This document shows positions 34,384-43,748 of a DNA stretch of 56,003 nucleotides, piece after piece (position 1 is the stretch's first letter; every line of letters starts with the position of its first letter). The translations under genes were made by a program, and so were the position numbers. The DNA lies in assembly GCA_964602415.1 (NCBI GenBank), contig CAZRQL010000022.1, positions 1-56,003 of the forward strand, in the 5' to 3' direction. This DNA comes from CAZRQL01 sp964602415 (GTDB lineage: Bacteria; Bacteroidota; Bacteroidia; Cytophagales; Flammeovirgaceae). The notes beneath the pieces are model-generated. The model was not told where the DNA came from. It did not search any database and saw nothing but the letters and a program-made list of their open reading frames with translations.

Positions 34384-37299
34384 TTACGCAACCTTTTGGG
34401 CCTCTAAATTCAATAGATATTCTACCAAATTTGTTTCGGTAGGCAAGGAAAGTTTTTTGCGCAGCCGATAACGGCTAATTTCTACTCCACGAAGCGATAT
34501 ACCCATGAGAGGGGCTATCTCCTTGCTACTGAGATTCATACGTAGGTAAGCGCAAAGTCTTAAATCGTGCGGGTTAAGTGCAGCATGTTTTTTCTTCAAA
34601 ATATTGAGAAAATTGCCGTGCACTGTGTTGAAATGCAAAGAAAAATTCTCCCACTCTTCATCTAATTTTTCTTCTTCTGCCAATATTTTCAAGAGTTTTT
34701 TGAGTTCTGTACTGTGCTCCTCTACTTTGAGGCTTTTTTGGAGTTGTTGCAGTTCTTTTTTGAGTTTGAGGATAAATTCTTTTTTCTGTATGAGATTCAT
34801 GGTCGCGTTGGCAAGTTCTGCGGTTTTGTGTTTTATTTCTGCGTCTAATTTTTCATTTTGTAGATGCGTAATTTCATTTTCCGATTTTGCCAATTCGAGT
34901 TGGTGTTGGTAGGCAAGCCGCTTCTGCTCCTGCTCAAATTTTTGCAGGTCTGCCAAACGCTTTGTTTCTTGTTTTCGTCGGTATCGCCTTGCCTGATAAC
35001 GTAAAATAGCCAACAAAAAAACCACAACAAGCAACACATACACCATATAAGCCCAAATAGTTTGGTACCAAGGCGGTCTGACTGTAAAAGTAAACTCGCC
35101 TACCGAAGACTCATGCGAAGGGCTTTTTCTGGCTTTTACTTGAAAAGTATAAGTACCTGCGGGCAAATTGGTGTATTCTTTTTCGGTATGGCCATTCCAT
35201 TCGCTCCATTGTTTGTCAAACCCTTTTAAATAGTAGCTGTATTCAAATTGGTAGGGTTGTCCATCGGCAGGAGCATAAGAAAACAACAAAGAATTAAGGG
35301 AGTAAGGTACAATAACAGGCTTTTCAATAGAAAAATACCCACCAAAAAGTACGCTATCTATTGCCCCCGAGGTCTTGACTTCAGAAATATACACCGAAAA
35401 AGGACGTATTGTATTTACGTATTTTTCATAGTCAATATGATAAAATCCTACCTCGCCTCCCACCAAAATATGACGGCTATCGTATGGAAAAATATTTTCA
35501 AAACCACTTACAATTTTATTTTTAAGTTCCGGTATGTAGTGAATAGTGGTCTTGCCTGTCCCAAAATCTACCACACCCAACATTTTTTCCTGCACAAACC
35601 AAATATTGCCTTGTGTGTCTTCTTTCAGATAACGAATGGATTTATTGGCGAAGATAGGCTCATAAATTTGAGATTTTACGAATTTACCGACATTTATATC
35701 GTACTGATAAACGCCTTGGGGCGTGGCAAATACGATTTTATCCTTTATTTTGAAAACGTGGTTGTCTAAATTGGTGGGCAAGCCATCTTTTTGAGAATAA
35801 AGTCTTACAGATTTGTCGGCAAGGGCTATGCTATAAATACCTCGATACGGGTGCGAAACCCATATATAACTGCCATCTGTTTCTACATAACGGCTTGACT
35901 CTTTGAATTTTTCAACCTCGCCTATCTGCACAAGTGCTTTATCTTTCATTTCAAAAAAATCAAGGCCCTTATAATTTCCTGCTATCACTTGCAAGGGACT
36001 TGTGTGGGGTAGTGGTAAGCAAGACCAGTAGCCCGTAGAAGGCGAAATAAGACTCGCCTGCTTGTTTTTTATGGCAAATAAGCCATCATCCCGCCCTGCC
36101 AAAATTTGGTTTTCAACGACAGATAAGTCCCAAGTCAAACCGTTTAGGATGGTTTTAGCTTCATGCTGAAGATTGTGTAGGTTTGCTGCTGAGGCAGGAG
36201 AGACCACCAGGCCCGTAGAAAGTGCGAAATAGATATGGCCATCTAAAATTTTTGTGTCATACCCCGTACCATTGTTGAAAATAGGTGGATTGATATGCGT
36301 AATGGCACTACTGTAGTTAAAAAAAGACAGTCCATTGTCCAATCCTACCCAGACTCCTTCGTGCGCATCGGTAAATAAGCAGCGCACTGTATTGTTGAGC
36401 AAACCATTTTTGACAGCCAAATTCTCGACCCGACCTGTGTCAGAAATGCGGTACACACCACTGAAATATGTCCCTACAAGCAGACTACCATCAGGCAAAA
36501 GCCGCAAGGCTGTAAAATATTCCTTACCTATAGATTGTAGCGGGTAAGGCCTCAGTTCTTTATCAAGCACATAAAGTCCGTTGCTCACTGTACTGAGCAG
36601 GCTCACCCCTTTTTGGTAAGGTATCAAATCTGTTATAAAAAAATTGGCAGGCAAGGCATTGGCGGGCAGGAAAGTCTGCCATTTTTGGTTTTGGTAGGCA
36701 AGTATGCCCTCTTGTTTGTCATGTGCCAATACTTGCCCTTGGTGTTTGTGAATTGAAAGCCAGCTACTTTTAGTATGGTAGGTGGTTATTTTGCCTTTAT
36801 TCAGTTTAAAAATTTTGGCATCTGTCCTGAAAAAAACTTCATCGTCTGTGGCAACTATTTGCCATACATCAGTAAAGTTTTGGTCTTCGGCAGGCAAGAG
36901 TGCTTTTAGGGACGTAAACTTCAGCTTGCCTGTCGTATCAGGGGCGTAGTAACCCAATTCATCCTGCGCTCCTGCGTATAGCTTTCCATCCGCCCCAAAA
37001 ACAATAGAGCGCACAATAGTTTTGTTTGGGACAGGGTGCAGCCGCCAATTTGTGCCATTATAGACCAACAGCCCTTCATTGTTGGCTACATACAAACGGT
37101 TGTAGCTATCTTTCTCTATAGCCCAGTTTTGTGTACCACCTTGGTATTCACTCTTGGTAAAATTCCTTACCTGCCCCTGCGCAAATCCTGCTGACCATGC
37201 CATGAGCAACATTATTCTTTTGTCAAAAGTGAATAGCCGCCAAAATTTCCATTGAGATTTGGGTTGCAATTTTGGTTGATGTAGTGTTGATGTAGCCAT
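34384..37299 (-). CDS. One-protein sensor/regulator: beta-propeller, Y_Y_Y, membrane helix, HTH
   Basis: The protein is 971 aa. An N-terminal signal/anchor (RIMLLMAWSAGFAQ) precedes a long periplasmic region of Reg_prop-type propeller repeats (about 45-660; for example GAQDELGYYAPD, GVWVGLDNGLSFFNYSS). A triple-tyrosine Y_Y_Y domain (about 665-735), one membrane helix (about 746-767), a long coiled coil (about 770-890), and a C-terminal LuxR/GerE-like HTH (LRMNLSSKEIAPLMGISLRGVEISRYRLRKKL, about 915-950) follow. No histidine kinase or receiver domain is present. It is divergent from the glucan operon and probably senses glucan fragments to control it. Confidence 0.85.
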   Translation of the reverse strand: MATSTLHQPKLQPKSQWKFWRLFTFDKRIMLLMAWSAGFAQGQVRNFTKSEYQGGTQNWAIEKDSYNRLYVANNEGLLVYNGTNWRLHPVPNKTIVRSIVFGADGKLYAGAQDELGYYAPDTTGKLKFTSLKALLPAEDQNFTDVWQIVATDDEVFFRTDAKIFKLNKGKITTYHTKSSWLSIHKHQGQVLAHDKQEGILAYQNQKWQTFLPANALPANFFITDLIPYQKGVSLLSTVSNGLYVLDKELRPYPLQSIGKEYFTALRLLPDGSLLVGTYFSGVYRISDTGRVENLAVKNGLLNNTVRCLFTDAHEGVWVGLDNGLSFFNYSSAITHINPPIFNNGTGYDTKILDGHIYFALSTGLVVSPASAANLHNLQHEAKTILNGLTWDLSVVENQILAGRDDGLFAIKNKQASLISPSTGYWSCLPLPHTSPLQVIAGNYKGLDFFEMKDKALVQIGEVEKFKESSRYVETDGSYIWVSHPYRGIYSIALADKSVRLYSQKDGLPTNLDNHVFKIKDKIVFATPQGVYQYDINVGKFVKSQIYEPIFANKSIRYLKEDTQGNIWFVQEKMLGVVDFGTGKTTIHYIPELKNKIVSGFENIFPYDSRHILVGGEVGFYHIDYEKYVNTIRPFSVYISEVKTSGAIDSVLFGGYFSIEKPVIVPYSLNSLLFSYAPADGQPYQFEYSYYLKGFDKQWSEWNGHTEKEYTNLPAGTYTFQVKARKSPSHESSVGEFTFTVRPPWYQTIWAYMVYVLLVVVFLLAILRYQARRYRRKQETKRLADLQKFEQEQKRLAYQHQLELAKSENEITHLQNEKLDAEIKHKTAELANATMNLIQKKEFILKLKKELQQLQKSLKVEEHSTELKKLLKILAEEEKLDEEWENFSLHFNTVHGNFLNILKKKHAALNPHDLRLCAYLRMNLSSKEIAPLMGISLRGVEISRYRLRKKLSLPTETNLVEYLLNLEAQKVA

Positions 37300-37535
37300 A
37301 GAGAACCAAAGTAGGGGCTTTTTTAGGATTGTAGTAGTAGTGATGTAGCTTTTTTTTTGGAATTACAGGACTACCCGGAGACTTTTGGAAAAAACAACCG
37401 AATACGTTTGCAGGAATACATTTTCCGACAAATTATAGAAAAATATCGCGCCTCATTTTATGTCGTGGAAGATTTAAAAAATTAACCACCCCAGATTCAA
37501 TGCTTGATTTAACTGTTCAAAAATAATTTTTTATT
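37300..37535. promoter_or_regulatory. Divergent control region of the glucan locus
   Basis: This is a 236-base spacer between the regulator and the glucan operon. On the plus strand TACGTTTG (37403-37410) is a perfect -7 box with TTTG (37384-37387) 15 bases upstream, slightly short spacing. That would give a leader of about 120 bases before the GTG start at 37536. Any operator for the HTH of the divergent regulator should lie here; no clear inverted repeat is seen. Confidence 0.4.
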
Positions 37536-40500
37536 GTGAGAAAATTACCAATGCTCTTTATCGTATTTTTCCTGAGCCTCTCGTGCACCTACGCACAGCA
37601 GGAAAATGTGGCTGTAAAAAAGACAGCAGACGGCTTTATGCTTGAAGTGGGAGGCAAGCCCTTTTTCATCAATGGGATGAACTGGGATTATTTCCCCATA
37701 GGAACAAACTACTCGTATAGTTTGTGGACTCAATCTGAGGATGTTATCAAAGCAGCACTCGATTATGAGATGCCCCTTTTGAAAAACATGGGTGTCAATG
37801 TGATTCGTCAGTATGCAGGTGTACCTGCCAAGTGGATTGAGTACATCCACAAAAATTATGGCATCTACACCATGTTGAACCACTCTTTTGGACGTTATGG
37901 GCTTACGCTCAATGGTGTTTGGACTCCCAATACAGACTATGCCAATCCTTTAGTGAAGGAACTTTTGCTCAAGGAAACCAAAGAGATGGTAGAGGAGTAC
38001 CAAAACACCCAAGGCTTGTTGCTTTTTTTGCTGGGCAATGAAAACAACTACGGTTTGTTTTGGCGCGGCGGAGAAACCGAAAATATCCCCATACAAGACC
38101 GTCAATCTACCAAGGATGCCATCAATTTGTATAGGCTTTTCAACCAAGCAACCAAAGAAATGAAAGCCATCAGCGCAAGTCGCCCTGTGGCCATTTGCAA
38201 CGGTGATTTGCTTTTCTTGGAAATCATCGCGCAAGAGTGCAAAGACATTGATATATTGGGTATCAACACTTATCGTGGGCTTACCTTTACCGATTTGTAT
38301 GACAGGGTAAAAAAAGAATTTGACAAACCTATCTTACTTGCCGAATTTGGCACGGATGCCTACAACACCGTAGCAAACAAAGAAGACCAAGAATACCAAG
38401 CACGGGTATTGGTAAGCAATTGGAAAGAGATTTATGCCAATGCTTCGGGAATGGGCAAAAATGGTAACTCGCTGGGTGGTTTTACCTTCCAATTCAGCGA
38501 TGGTTGGTGGAAAACAGGGCAAACTGTGAACTTAGACGAGCATGATGTAACGGCTTCTTGGTCGAACGGAGGCTATCTCAATGATTACGTGGAGGGTGAG
38601 AACAACATGAACGAAGAATGGTTTGGCATTTGCGCCAAAGGCCCCAGTGATGCAAGAGGTATTTATCAACTCTACCCGCGTGCCGCCTATTATGCTTTGA
38701 AAGAAGTACACACCTTCAATCCTTATGCAGAAGGTGCGCAAGTGTCTCAATTGGACAATATATCAATGAGTGATGCTGTGTTAAAAGCAAGAGGGGATAA
38801 AGCAGCCTTGGAGGGCGAAGGTAAGGGCAAATTGTATCTAAGCAACCTGCAAGCCAATTTTTATACTTTCAATACAGGCGGCAGCCTCATCACCACCCCC
38901 AACGCCGCAAATCCTAATGTACCCACTTATCCCAATCAATTAGGATTTGACCACATGCAATCCTTCAATGTGGGCGTTACTGCCAAACCCGCGCCCAATA
39001 TGGTGGCAAACGTGCAATTCAATGTATTGGGACACGTAGCAGAAAACCCTATTGATGAGATTTTTTATGAAAATAGAGGCAGAAGAATGACCGTAAATAC
39101 TCCTCAAGGCCCTGTTGTGATGAATTCTAACAACAGAATCCAGCTATACAGAGCCAGCTATACTTGGGACGATAAAGACTTTAAAATCACAGGGTTTTAT
39201 CGTACCGGGCATTATCATTGGGGATACGAGGGCGATTTCTTTGGTTTGTATCCCGAAGCAAATTATGGCCCCAACATTGATATTTACAACGGCGAAGCTC
39301 CTTTTGGCTTTGAGGTAGAGGGGAAAAAAGTTATCAAAGGCCTCAAACTTGCTTTTGGTCCTGAGCTTTGGTGGGGCGCAAACCCTGCTGTGTTGGCAAA
39401 ATACCAACGCAAGGTAGGCAAGTTTGATATTGCAGGCATATTTCACGACGACATTACGCAAAGGAGTGGTTTGCAAAGCTCTTTTGCAGTGCCTGTACCC
39501 AAGACAAGACGGGCAGCCTTGAGCATAGCCAGAAAATTTGACAAATTAGGCTTCACCATTGGCGGTCTTTGGGGAGGACAACCACTCAACGGCAGGACTT
39601 TCCAACTTACCAGAAACGGCGAAGTTTTCCAAGACCAAATCAAATCGAGCGATAACTTTGGCAGTAAAATCAAACTTACCTACGCAAGCGGGAAAATACA
39701 ATGGTACGGTTTGGCTTCTTATATGGGACTTGTGGCAAATGGCGGCTATGACCAAACCCAAACTTTCACAGGTTGGAGGCTCAAAGATGTAGGCAGCGGC
39801 AATATGTATAATGTATTGAGTGGTTTTACGGTTAATATAGGCAAATTACAAATTGCCCCTAACTTCTTGTACCAAAAACCCATCGAAGGCCCTGTGGCCT
39901 CTGACGGGCTAACGCCTGCACGCTCAAGAAATATCTTGGATGATCCTTTCTCAGTGAGGAGTAACCGTGAAACAGTAGGCGGGGAGCTATTGCTTACCTA
40001 CGACCCTACACCTGCCACGTGGATGTACCAGTGGGACAATGACCGCGCAGAAGATGCCAAATTTGCCGTGAGTGCCAATATTATGTACCGCCACTTGCCT
40101 ACCATTCAAGATGCAGCCATTGGTATTTTGGGAAATGGTCGTACTACTTTTGTGTTCCCCGGTTCGGCACCCGCGCAAGATTTGTGGGAAACCAACATAA
40201 GAGTCGTATCGAAAGTAAGTCCTAAACTTGGTTTTATTGCCAATGTGTATGTGGGCAACGGACAAGCAAACGGAAGCGATGCGCGAACCATCAACCGCCA
40301 CGGCTTTGATGTGCGCAGTATCTACAAAAGAGTAAAATTGATGGGCGTTGCCAAATTCAATGATTGGGGGCCTTTTGACTACCACCGCGACTTCAACCTT
40401 ACCTTCCCTTTGCAACTGATTGGCGATATTTCTACCGAATTGGGCAGGCCCGATTGGTTTGCTATGCCCGGCACAAAAATAGGTTTAAGAGCTACCTACC

Positions 40501-40649
40501 GTACGTTGGATAAATATTCCAACAGATATAACCCCACCCAAACCATCAATGCGGCAGGAGTCTTTGTACCCGACCCCAACGCCATAGGCTTCCCCAATGG
40601 CAACGAGTGGGAAATCCGCACTTACATTCAAATCAATCTTGTTAACTAA
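37536..40649 (+). CDS. Clan GH-A glycosidase fused to a C-terminal outer-membrane beta-barrel
   Basis: The protein is 1037 aa with a GTG start and signal peptide MRKLPMLFIVFFLSLSCTYA. Residues about 25-410 form a GH2/GH72-like TIM barrel: FFINGMNWDYFPIG, MGVNVIRQYAG, the probable acid/base Glu169 in LLGNENNYG, and the nucleophile Glu270 in ILLAEFGTD. From about 440 to the end the sequence turns into alternating amphipathic strands with Gly, Tyr and Asn turns (NVGVTAKPAPNMVANVQFNV, KFAVSANIMYRHLP, GTKIGLRATYRT, EIRTYIQINLVN), the look of a porin-type barrel. It is probably an outer-membrane enzyme acting on beta-glucan. It is the first gene of the operon. Confidence 0.72.
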   Translation: MRKLPMLFIVFFLSLSCTYAQQENVAVKKTADGFMLEVGGKPFFINGMNWDYFPIGTNYSYSLWTQSEDVIKAALDYEMPLLKNMGVNVIRQYAGVPAKWIEYIHKNYGIYTMLNHSFGRYGLTLNGVWTPNTDYANPLVKELLLKETKEMVEEYQNTQGLLLFLLGNENNYGLFWRGGETENIPIQDRQSTKDAINLYRLFNQATKEMKAISASRPVAICNGDLLFLEIIAQECKDIDILGINTYRGLTFTDLYDRVKKEFDKPILLAEFGTDAYNTVANKEDQEYQARVLVSNWKEIYANASGMGKNGNSLGGFTFQFSDGWWKTGQTVNLDEHDVTASWSNGGYLNDYVEGENNMNEEWFGICAKGPSDARGIYQLYPRAAYYALKEVHTFNPYAEGAQVSQLDNISMSDAVLKARGDKAALEGEGKGKLYLSNLQANFYTFNTGGSLITTPNAANPNVPTYPNQLGFDHMQSFNVGVTAKPAPNMVANVQFNVLGHVAENPIDEIFYENRGRRMTVNTPQGPVVMNSNNRIQLYRASYTWDDKDFKITGFYRTGHYHWGYEGDFFGLYPEANYGPNIDIYNGEAPFGFEVEGKKVIKGLKLAFGPELWWGANPAVLAKYQRKVGKFDIAGIFHDDITQRSGLQSSFAVPVPKTRRAALSIARKFDKLGFTIGGLWGGQPLNGRTFQLTRNGEVFQDQIKSSDNFGSKIKLTYASGKIQWYGLASYMGLVANGGYDQTQTFTGWRLKDVGSGNMYNVLSGFTVNIGKLQIAPNFLYQKPIEGPVASDGLTPARSRNILDDPFSVRSNRETVGGELLLTYDPTPATWMYQWDNDRAEDAKFAVSANIMYRHLPTIQDAAIGILGNGRTTFVFPGSAPAQDLWETNIRVVSKVSPKLGFIANVYVGNGQANGSDARTINRHGFDVRSIYKRVKLMGVAKFNDWGPFDYHRDFNLTFPLQLIGDISTELGRPDWFAMPGTKIGLRATYRTLDKYSNRYNPTQTINAAGVFVPDPNAIGFPNGNEWEIRTYIQINLVN

Positions 40650-40657
40650 AACCCTTT

Positions 40658-40717
40658 GCCCGGCTTGCCTCCATTGAGGCGGCAGCAATGAAAAGCCTCT
40701 TTGGAGAGCAGTCGGGC
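40658..40717 (+). repeat. Intercistronic nested hairpin
   Basis: Outer arms GCCCG/CGGGC enclose a smaller stem GCCTC/GAGGC (40667-40680). It lies in the 97-base gap between the first two genes of the glucan operon. It could stabilise or tune the 3' end of the upstream message. There is no T-run, so it is unlikely to be a full terminator. Confidence 0.45.
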
Positions 40718-40746
40718 AGAAGACAAAACTTAAATCATTTTCTATT

Positions 40747-43584
40747 ATGAGAAATAAAAAATTCACTACAAAATACGCCCTTCTGGGATTGCTTATCCTA
40801 TTGGGTTGTCAGATACGGAAAGTTGAGGACTTAAAGCCTGTCTCTTTCCCTACTCTTGCAGACGTTTTTATAGACGACTTCACGCCTGATTTGGGCTATG
40901 CCGCATTTGGCGGCTCAAGTGTTACAGCTTTTCAAGTGGATAACCAAGTGGCCTACAACGGCACGCGCCAATCAATGCGCTTCGATGTACCCGATGCCAA
41001 TACCCCCACAGGCTCGTATGCAGGCGGCGTGTTTTTCAGTAAAATAGGCAGAAACCTATCAGGCTACAATGCCCTGACCTTTTATATCAAGGCTTCGCAA
41101 GGAGCTACCATAGGCGAGTTGGGCTTTGGCAATGACTTAGGCGAAAATAAGTTTACGGTTACGATGAGCAACTTGCCTGTAAATACATCTTGGAAAAAAG
41201 TCATCATTCCTATTCCTGATGCTACAAGACTCAAGGCTGAAAAAGGTTTGTTCTATTTTGCCACCGGCCCTGAAGATGGCAAAGGGTATAGCTTTTGGGT
41301 AGATGAAGTTCGTTTTGAGAAACTGGGCGAGATCACCAACCTGACAGGAATTATCTCCAATGGGCAAGATAGAACCATCAGTGATGCCGAAACAGGCGAT
41401 AAACTACGCATAGAAGGTTTTCAGGCAAGTGTAACTTTGCCCACAGGGGTAAACCAAACGGTTAATATTTCTTCCAACTACTTTACATTTGTCTCCTCCA
41501 ATGCCACTATAGCAGGTGTAGATGGCAAAGGCGTGGTATCTATCATAGAAGCCGGCACTGCTACCATTACCGCCAAATTAGGAGCTGCCACCGCAAAAGG
41601 TTCTTTGGTTATTAATTCAGTAGGCTCACCTGTGATGCCTACCGCTGCCGCACCTGTTCCCCCTGCACGTGAAGCGACTGATGTGGTTTCGTTGTACAGC
41701 AATGCCTATACCAACGTACCCGTGAATACATGGAACACGCGCTGGCAGTACTCTACGGCAGAAGAATTTTTTGTCAAAGTAAAAGATGACGATGTGATAC
41801 GCTACCGCAACCTAAATTTTGTAGGCATTGAGTTTACCAACCCCACTGTCAATGTAGCCGGTATGACTACCTTTCACATGGACATCTGGACTCCCAACCC
41901 TACCGAAGTGCCTAACAATTTCAAAATATTGTTGGTTGACTTTGGAGCCAATGGCGTGTTTGGTGGCGGAGATGATACACAGCACGAGGTTACGATAACC
42001 GCCCCTACTTTGAAAACCAACGAATGGGTAAGCCTGGATATTCCGCTCTCTTCGTTTACAGGGCTTACCTCAAGAAGCAAACTGGCGCAAATGGTGCTTT
42101 CAGGCTCTTTGCCCAATTTATACATAGACAACGTATATTTCCACCGCCTCCCCGTTGTGCCCGCAACCGCCGCACCTGTGCCTACCAAGCCTTCAGATGA
42201 TGTGCTCTCTATTTTTAGCGATGCTTACACCAACGTTCCGGGTACGGATTTTAACCCTAACTGGGGGCAAACCACCGTAGTAACACAACCCGCGATTTTG
42301 GGCAATACAACACTTCATTATTCAAATTTCAACTACCAAGGCATACAAATAGGCAGCGTGCAAAACGTAGCAAGTTATGGTTTCCTGCACCTTGACTATT
42401 ATTCTACCAACGCCAATGAATTGAAAGTATATCTTATCAATATGGGCGGGGCTGAAACCCCTTACACGCTTGCAGTGCCTACTGAGGGCTGGAACAGTGT
42501 GGACATTCCTCTTTCATCATTCGCACCCGTAAATTTGAGCGAGGTGGGACAATTCAAATTTGATGGTGGCAATGGAAGTGATGTGTTTATGGATAACATT
42601 TATTTTTGGAGAAACCCTATCGTGCCTACCACTGCTGCGCCCATGCCTATACACCCCGCTACCAATGTGCTTTCTGTTTTCAGCGACAGCTATACCAATG
42701 TAGCAGGCACAGATTTTAATCCTAACTGGGGGCAAAATACAGTGGTAACCCAACAGGCTATTGTGGGCAATAATACGCTGCGCTATTCCAATTTCAATTA
42801 TCAAGGCGTGCAAATAGGTAGCGCACAAAACGTTTCTTCTTACGGCTTCTTACACCTTGACTATTATAGTGCCAATGCCACCAATTTGCGTGTGTTCTTA
42901 ATAAGTCCCGGTAGTGAAACCCCTTACACGCTCCAAGTGCCTACTTCAGGATGGAACAGTGTAAATATACCCTTGTCTGCATTCACAGGTGTCAATTTAA
43001 GTGATGTCATCCAATTCAAATTTGATAACAATGGCTCGGGAGCAGGCGATATTTTCTTGGATAATATTTATTTTTGGAAATCAGCGGGCGGCGGAACATT
43101 TACTTTGAATGATGTCATTGACTTTGAATCCGGTGGTTTTGGGGCAGGCTGGACTTGGAATGTATTTGAAAATGCCAACAATCCTGCCTTGGAATTTGTG
43201 GCCAATCCTTTCCCCGGTGGTATCAATACCTCGTCCACAGTCGCCAAATTTACAGCCAATCAAGCCGGCAACCCTTGGGCAGGAACAGAAACAGCGCAAG
43301 GACAAATGGGTACATTCAACTTGGATGCAGCACACAAGATTGTAAAAATCAAAGTCTATAAAACCACTAAAAGTGATGTAGGGATAAAATTTGCCAAATC
43401 GGACGGTTGGTCAATGGGTGAAATCAAAGTTCCCAATACAGCCGTAGATACTTGGCAAGAACTCACCTTTGACTTCACTTCGCAAATACAAAATGGCTAC
43501 ACGCAAATCGTGATATTCCCTGATTTTGTTGCCCGTGGAGCTAACCATGTGATATATTTTGATGACATTAGGTTTGGCAATTAA
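40747..43584 (+). CDS. Multi-domain glycan-binding surface lipoprotein
   Basis: The protein is 945 aa. The signal ends in LILLGC (lipid Cys21). Domains in order: a jelly-roll CBM-like domain (about 40-195), an Ig/BIG2-like domain (about 200-295), three tandem ~155-residue modules starting near 298, 472 and 628, and a last jelly-roll domain (about 785-945). Each module opens with Ala/Pro-rich linker AAP.P..P, then VLS.FSDAYTNV, and closes with DNIYFWR. No catalytic motif is visible. Such lipoproteins in Bacteroidota glucan loci bind polysaccharide at the cell surface. It probably captures beta-1,3-glucan for GH16. Confidence 0.72.
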   Translation: MRNKKFTTKYALLGLLILLGCQIRKVEDLKPVSFPTLADVFIDDFTPDLGYAAFGGSSVTAFQVDNQVAYNGTRQSMRFDVPDANTPTGSYAGGVFFSKIGRNLSGYNALTFYIKASQGATIGELGFGNDLGENKFTVTMSNLPVNTSWKKVIIPIPDATRLKAEKGLFYFATGPEDGKGYSFWVDEVRFEKLGEITNLTGIISNGQDRTISDAETGDKLRIEGFQASVTLPTGVNQTVNISSNYFTFVSSNATIAGVDGKGVVSIIEAGTATITAKLGAATAKGSLVINSVGSPVMPTAAAPVPPAREATDVVSLYSNAYTNVPVNTWNTRWQYSTAEEFFVKVKDDDVIRYRNLNFVGIEFTNPTVNVAGMTTFHMDIWTPNPTEVPNNFKILLVDFGANGVFGGGDDTQHEVTITAPTLKTNEWVSLDIPLSSFTGLTSRSKLAQMVLSGSLPNLYIDNVYFHRLPVVPATAAPVPTKPSDDVLSIFSDAYTNVPGTDFNPNWGQTTVVTQPAILGNTTLHYSNFNYQGIQIGSVQNVASYGFLHLDYYSTNANELKVYLINMGGAETPYTLAVPTEGWNSVDIPLSSFAPVNLSEVGQFKFDGGNGSDVFMDNIYFWRNPIVPTTAAPMPIHPATNVLSVFSDSYTNVAGTDFNPNWGQNTVVTQQAIVGNNTLRYSNFNYQGVQIGSAQNVSSYGFLHLDYYSANATNLRVFLISPGSETPYTLQVPTSGWNSVNIPLSAFTGVNLSDVIQFKFDNNGSGAGDIFLDNIYFWKSAGGGTFTLNDVIDFESGGFGAGWTWNVFENANNPALEFVANPFPGGINTSSTVAKFTANQAGNPWAGTETAQGQMGTFNLDAAHKIVKIKVYKTTKSDVGIKFAKSDGWSMGEIKVPNTAVDTWQELTFDFTSQIQNGYTQIVIFPDFVARGANHVIYFDDIRFGN
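42161..43084 (+). repeat. Two near-identical tandem coding modules
   Basis: The modules at about 42161-42628 and 42629-43084 share long stretches at DNA level (for example GATTTTAA.CCTAACTGGGGGCAAA and CCTTGACTATTATT). They encode the same block GTDFNPNWGQ.TVVTQ.AI.GN.TL.YSNFNYQG.QIGS.QNV. A more diverged third module precedes them (41638-42160). This indicates recent internal duplication. Confidence 0.7.
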
Positions 43585-43603
43585 TTTTTTGTGGCACAGT
43601 TAC

Positions 43604-43656
43604 CCTTGCCTGTTGATAAGCAAGTAAGTTTCGCACTACTTAGCGGACAGGCAAGG
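43604..43656 (+). repeat. Intercistronic hairpin with 10-base arms
   Basis: CCTTGCCTGT (43604-43613) and ACAGGCAAGG (43647-43656) are perfectly complementary, around a 33-base interior. It lies between the glycan-binding lipoprotein and GH16 genes. There is no T-run at the 3' side, so processing or stability of the message is more likely than termination. Confidence 0.55.
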
Positions 43657-43748
43657 CATGTGTTGCGATTAAACAGTTTCCAATACTGATGATATAATAT
43701 TCAAACCTCTTAACTAAATTAATAATCAAATTTCTTATCTCAATTTTT

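Noticed and set aside
42161..43084. Tandem repeats considered as a CRISPR array
   Set aside because: The repeat units are ~460 bases, in frame and coding for beta-sandwich modules; there are no short repeats with unique spacers anywhere in the window.
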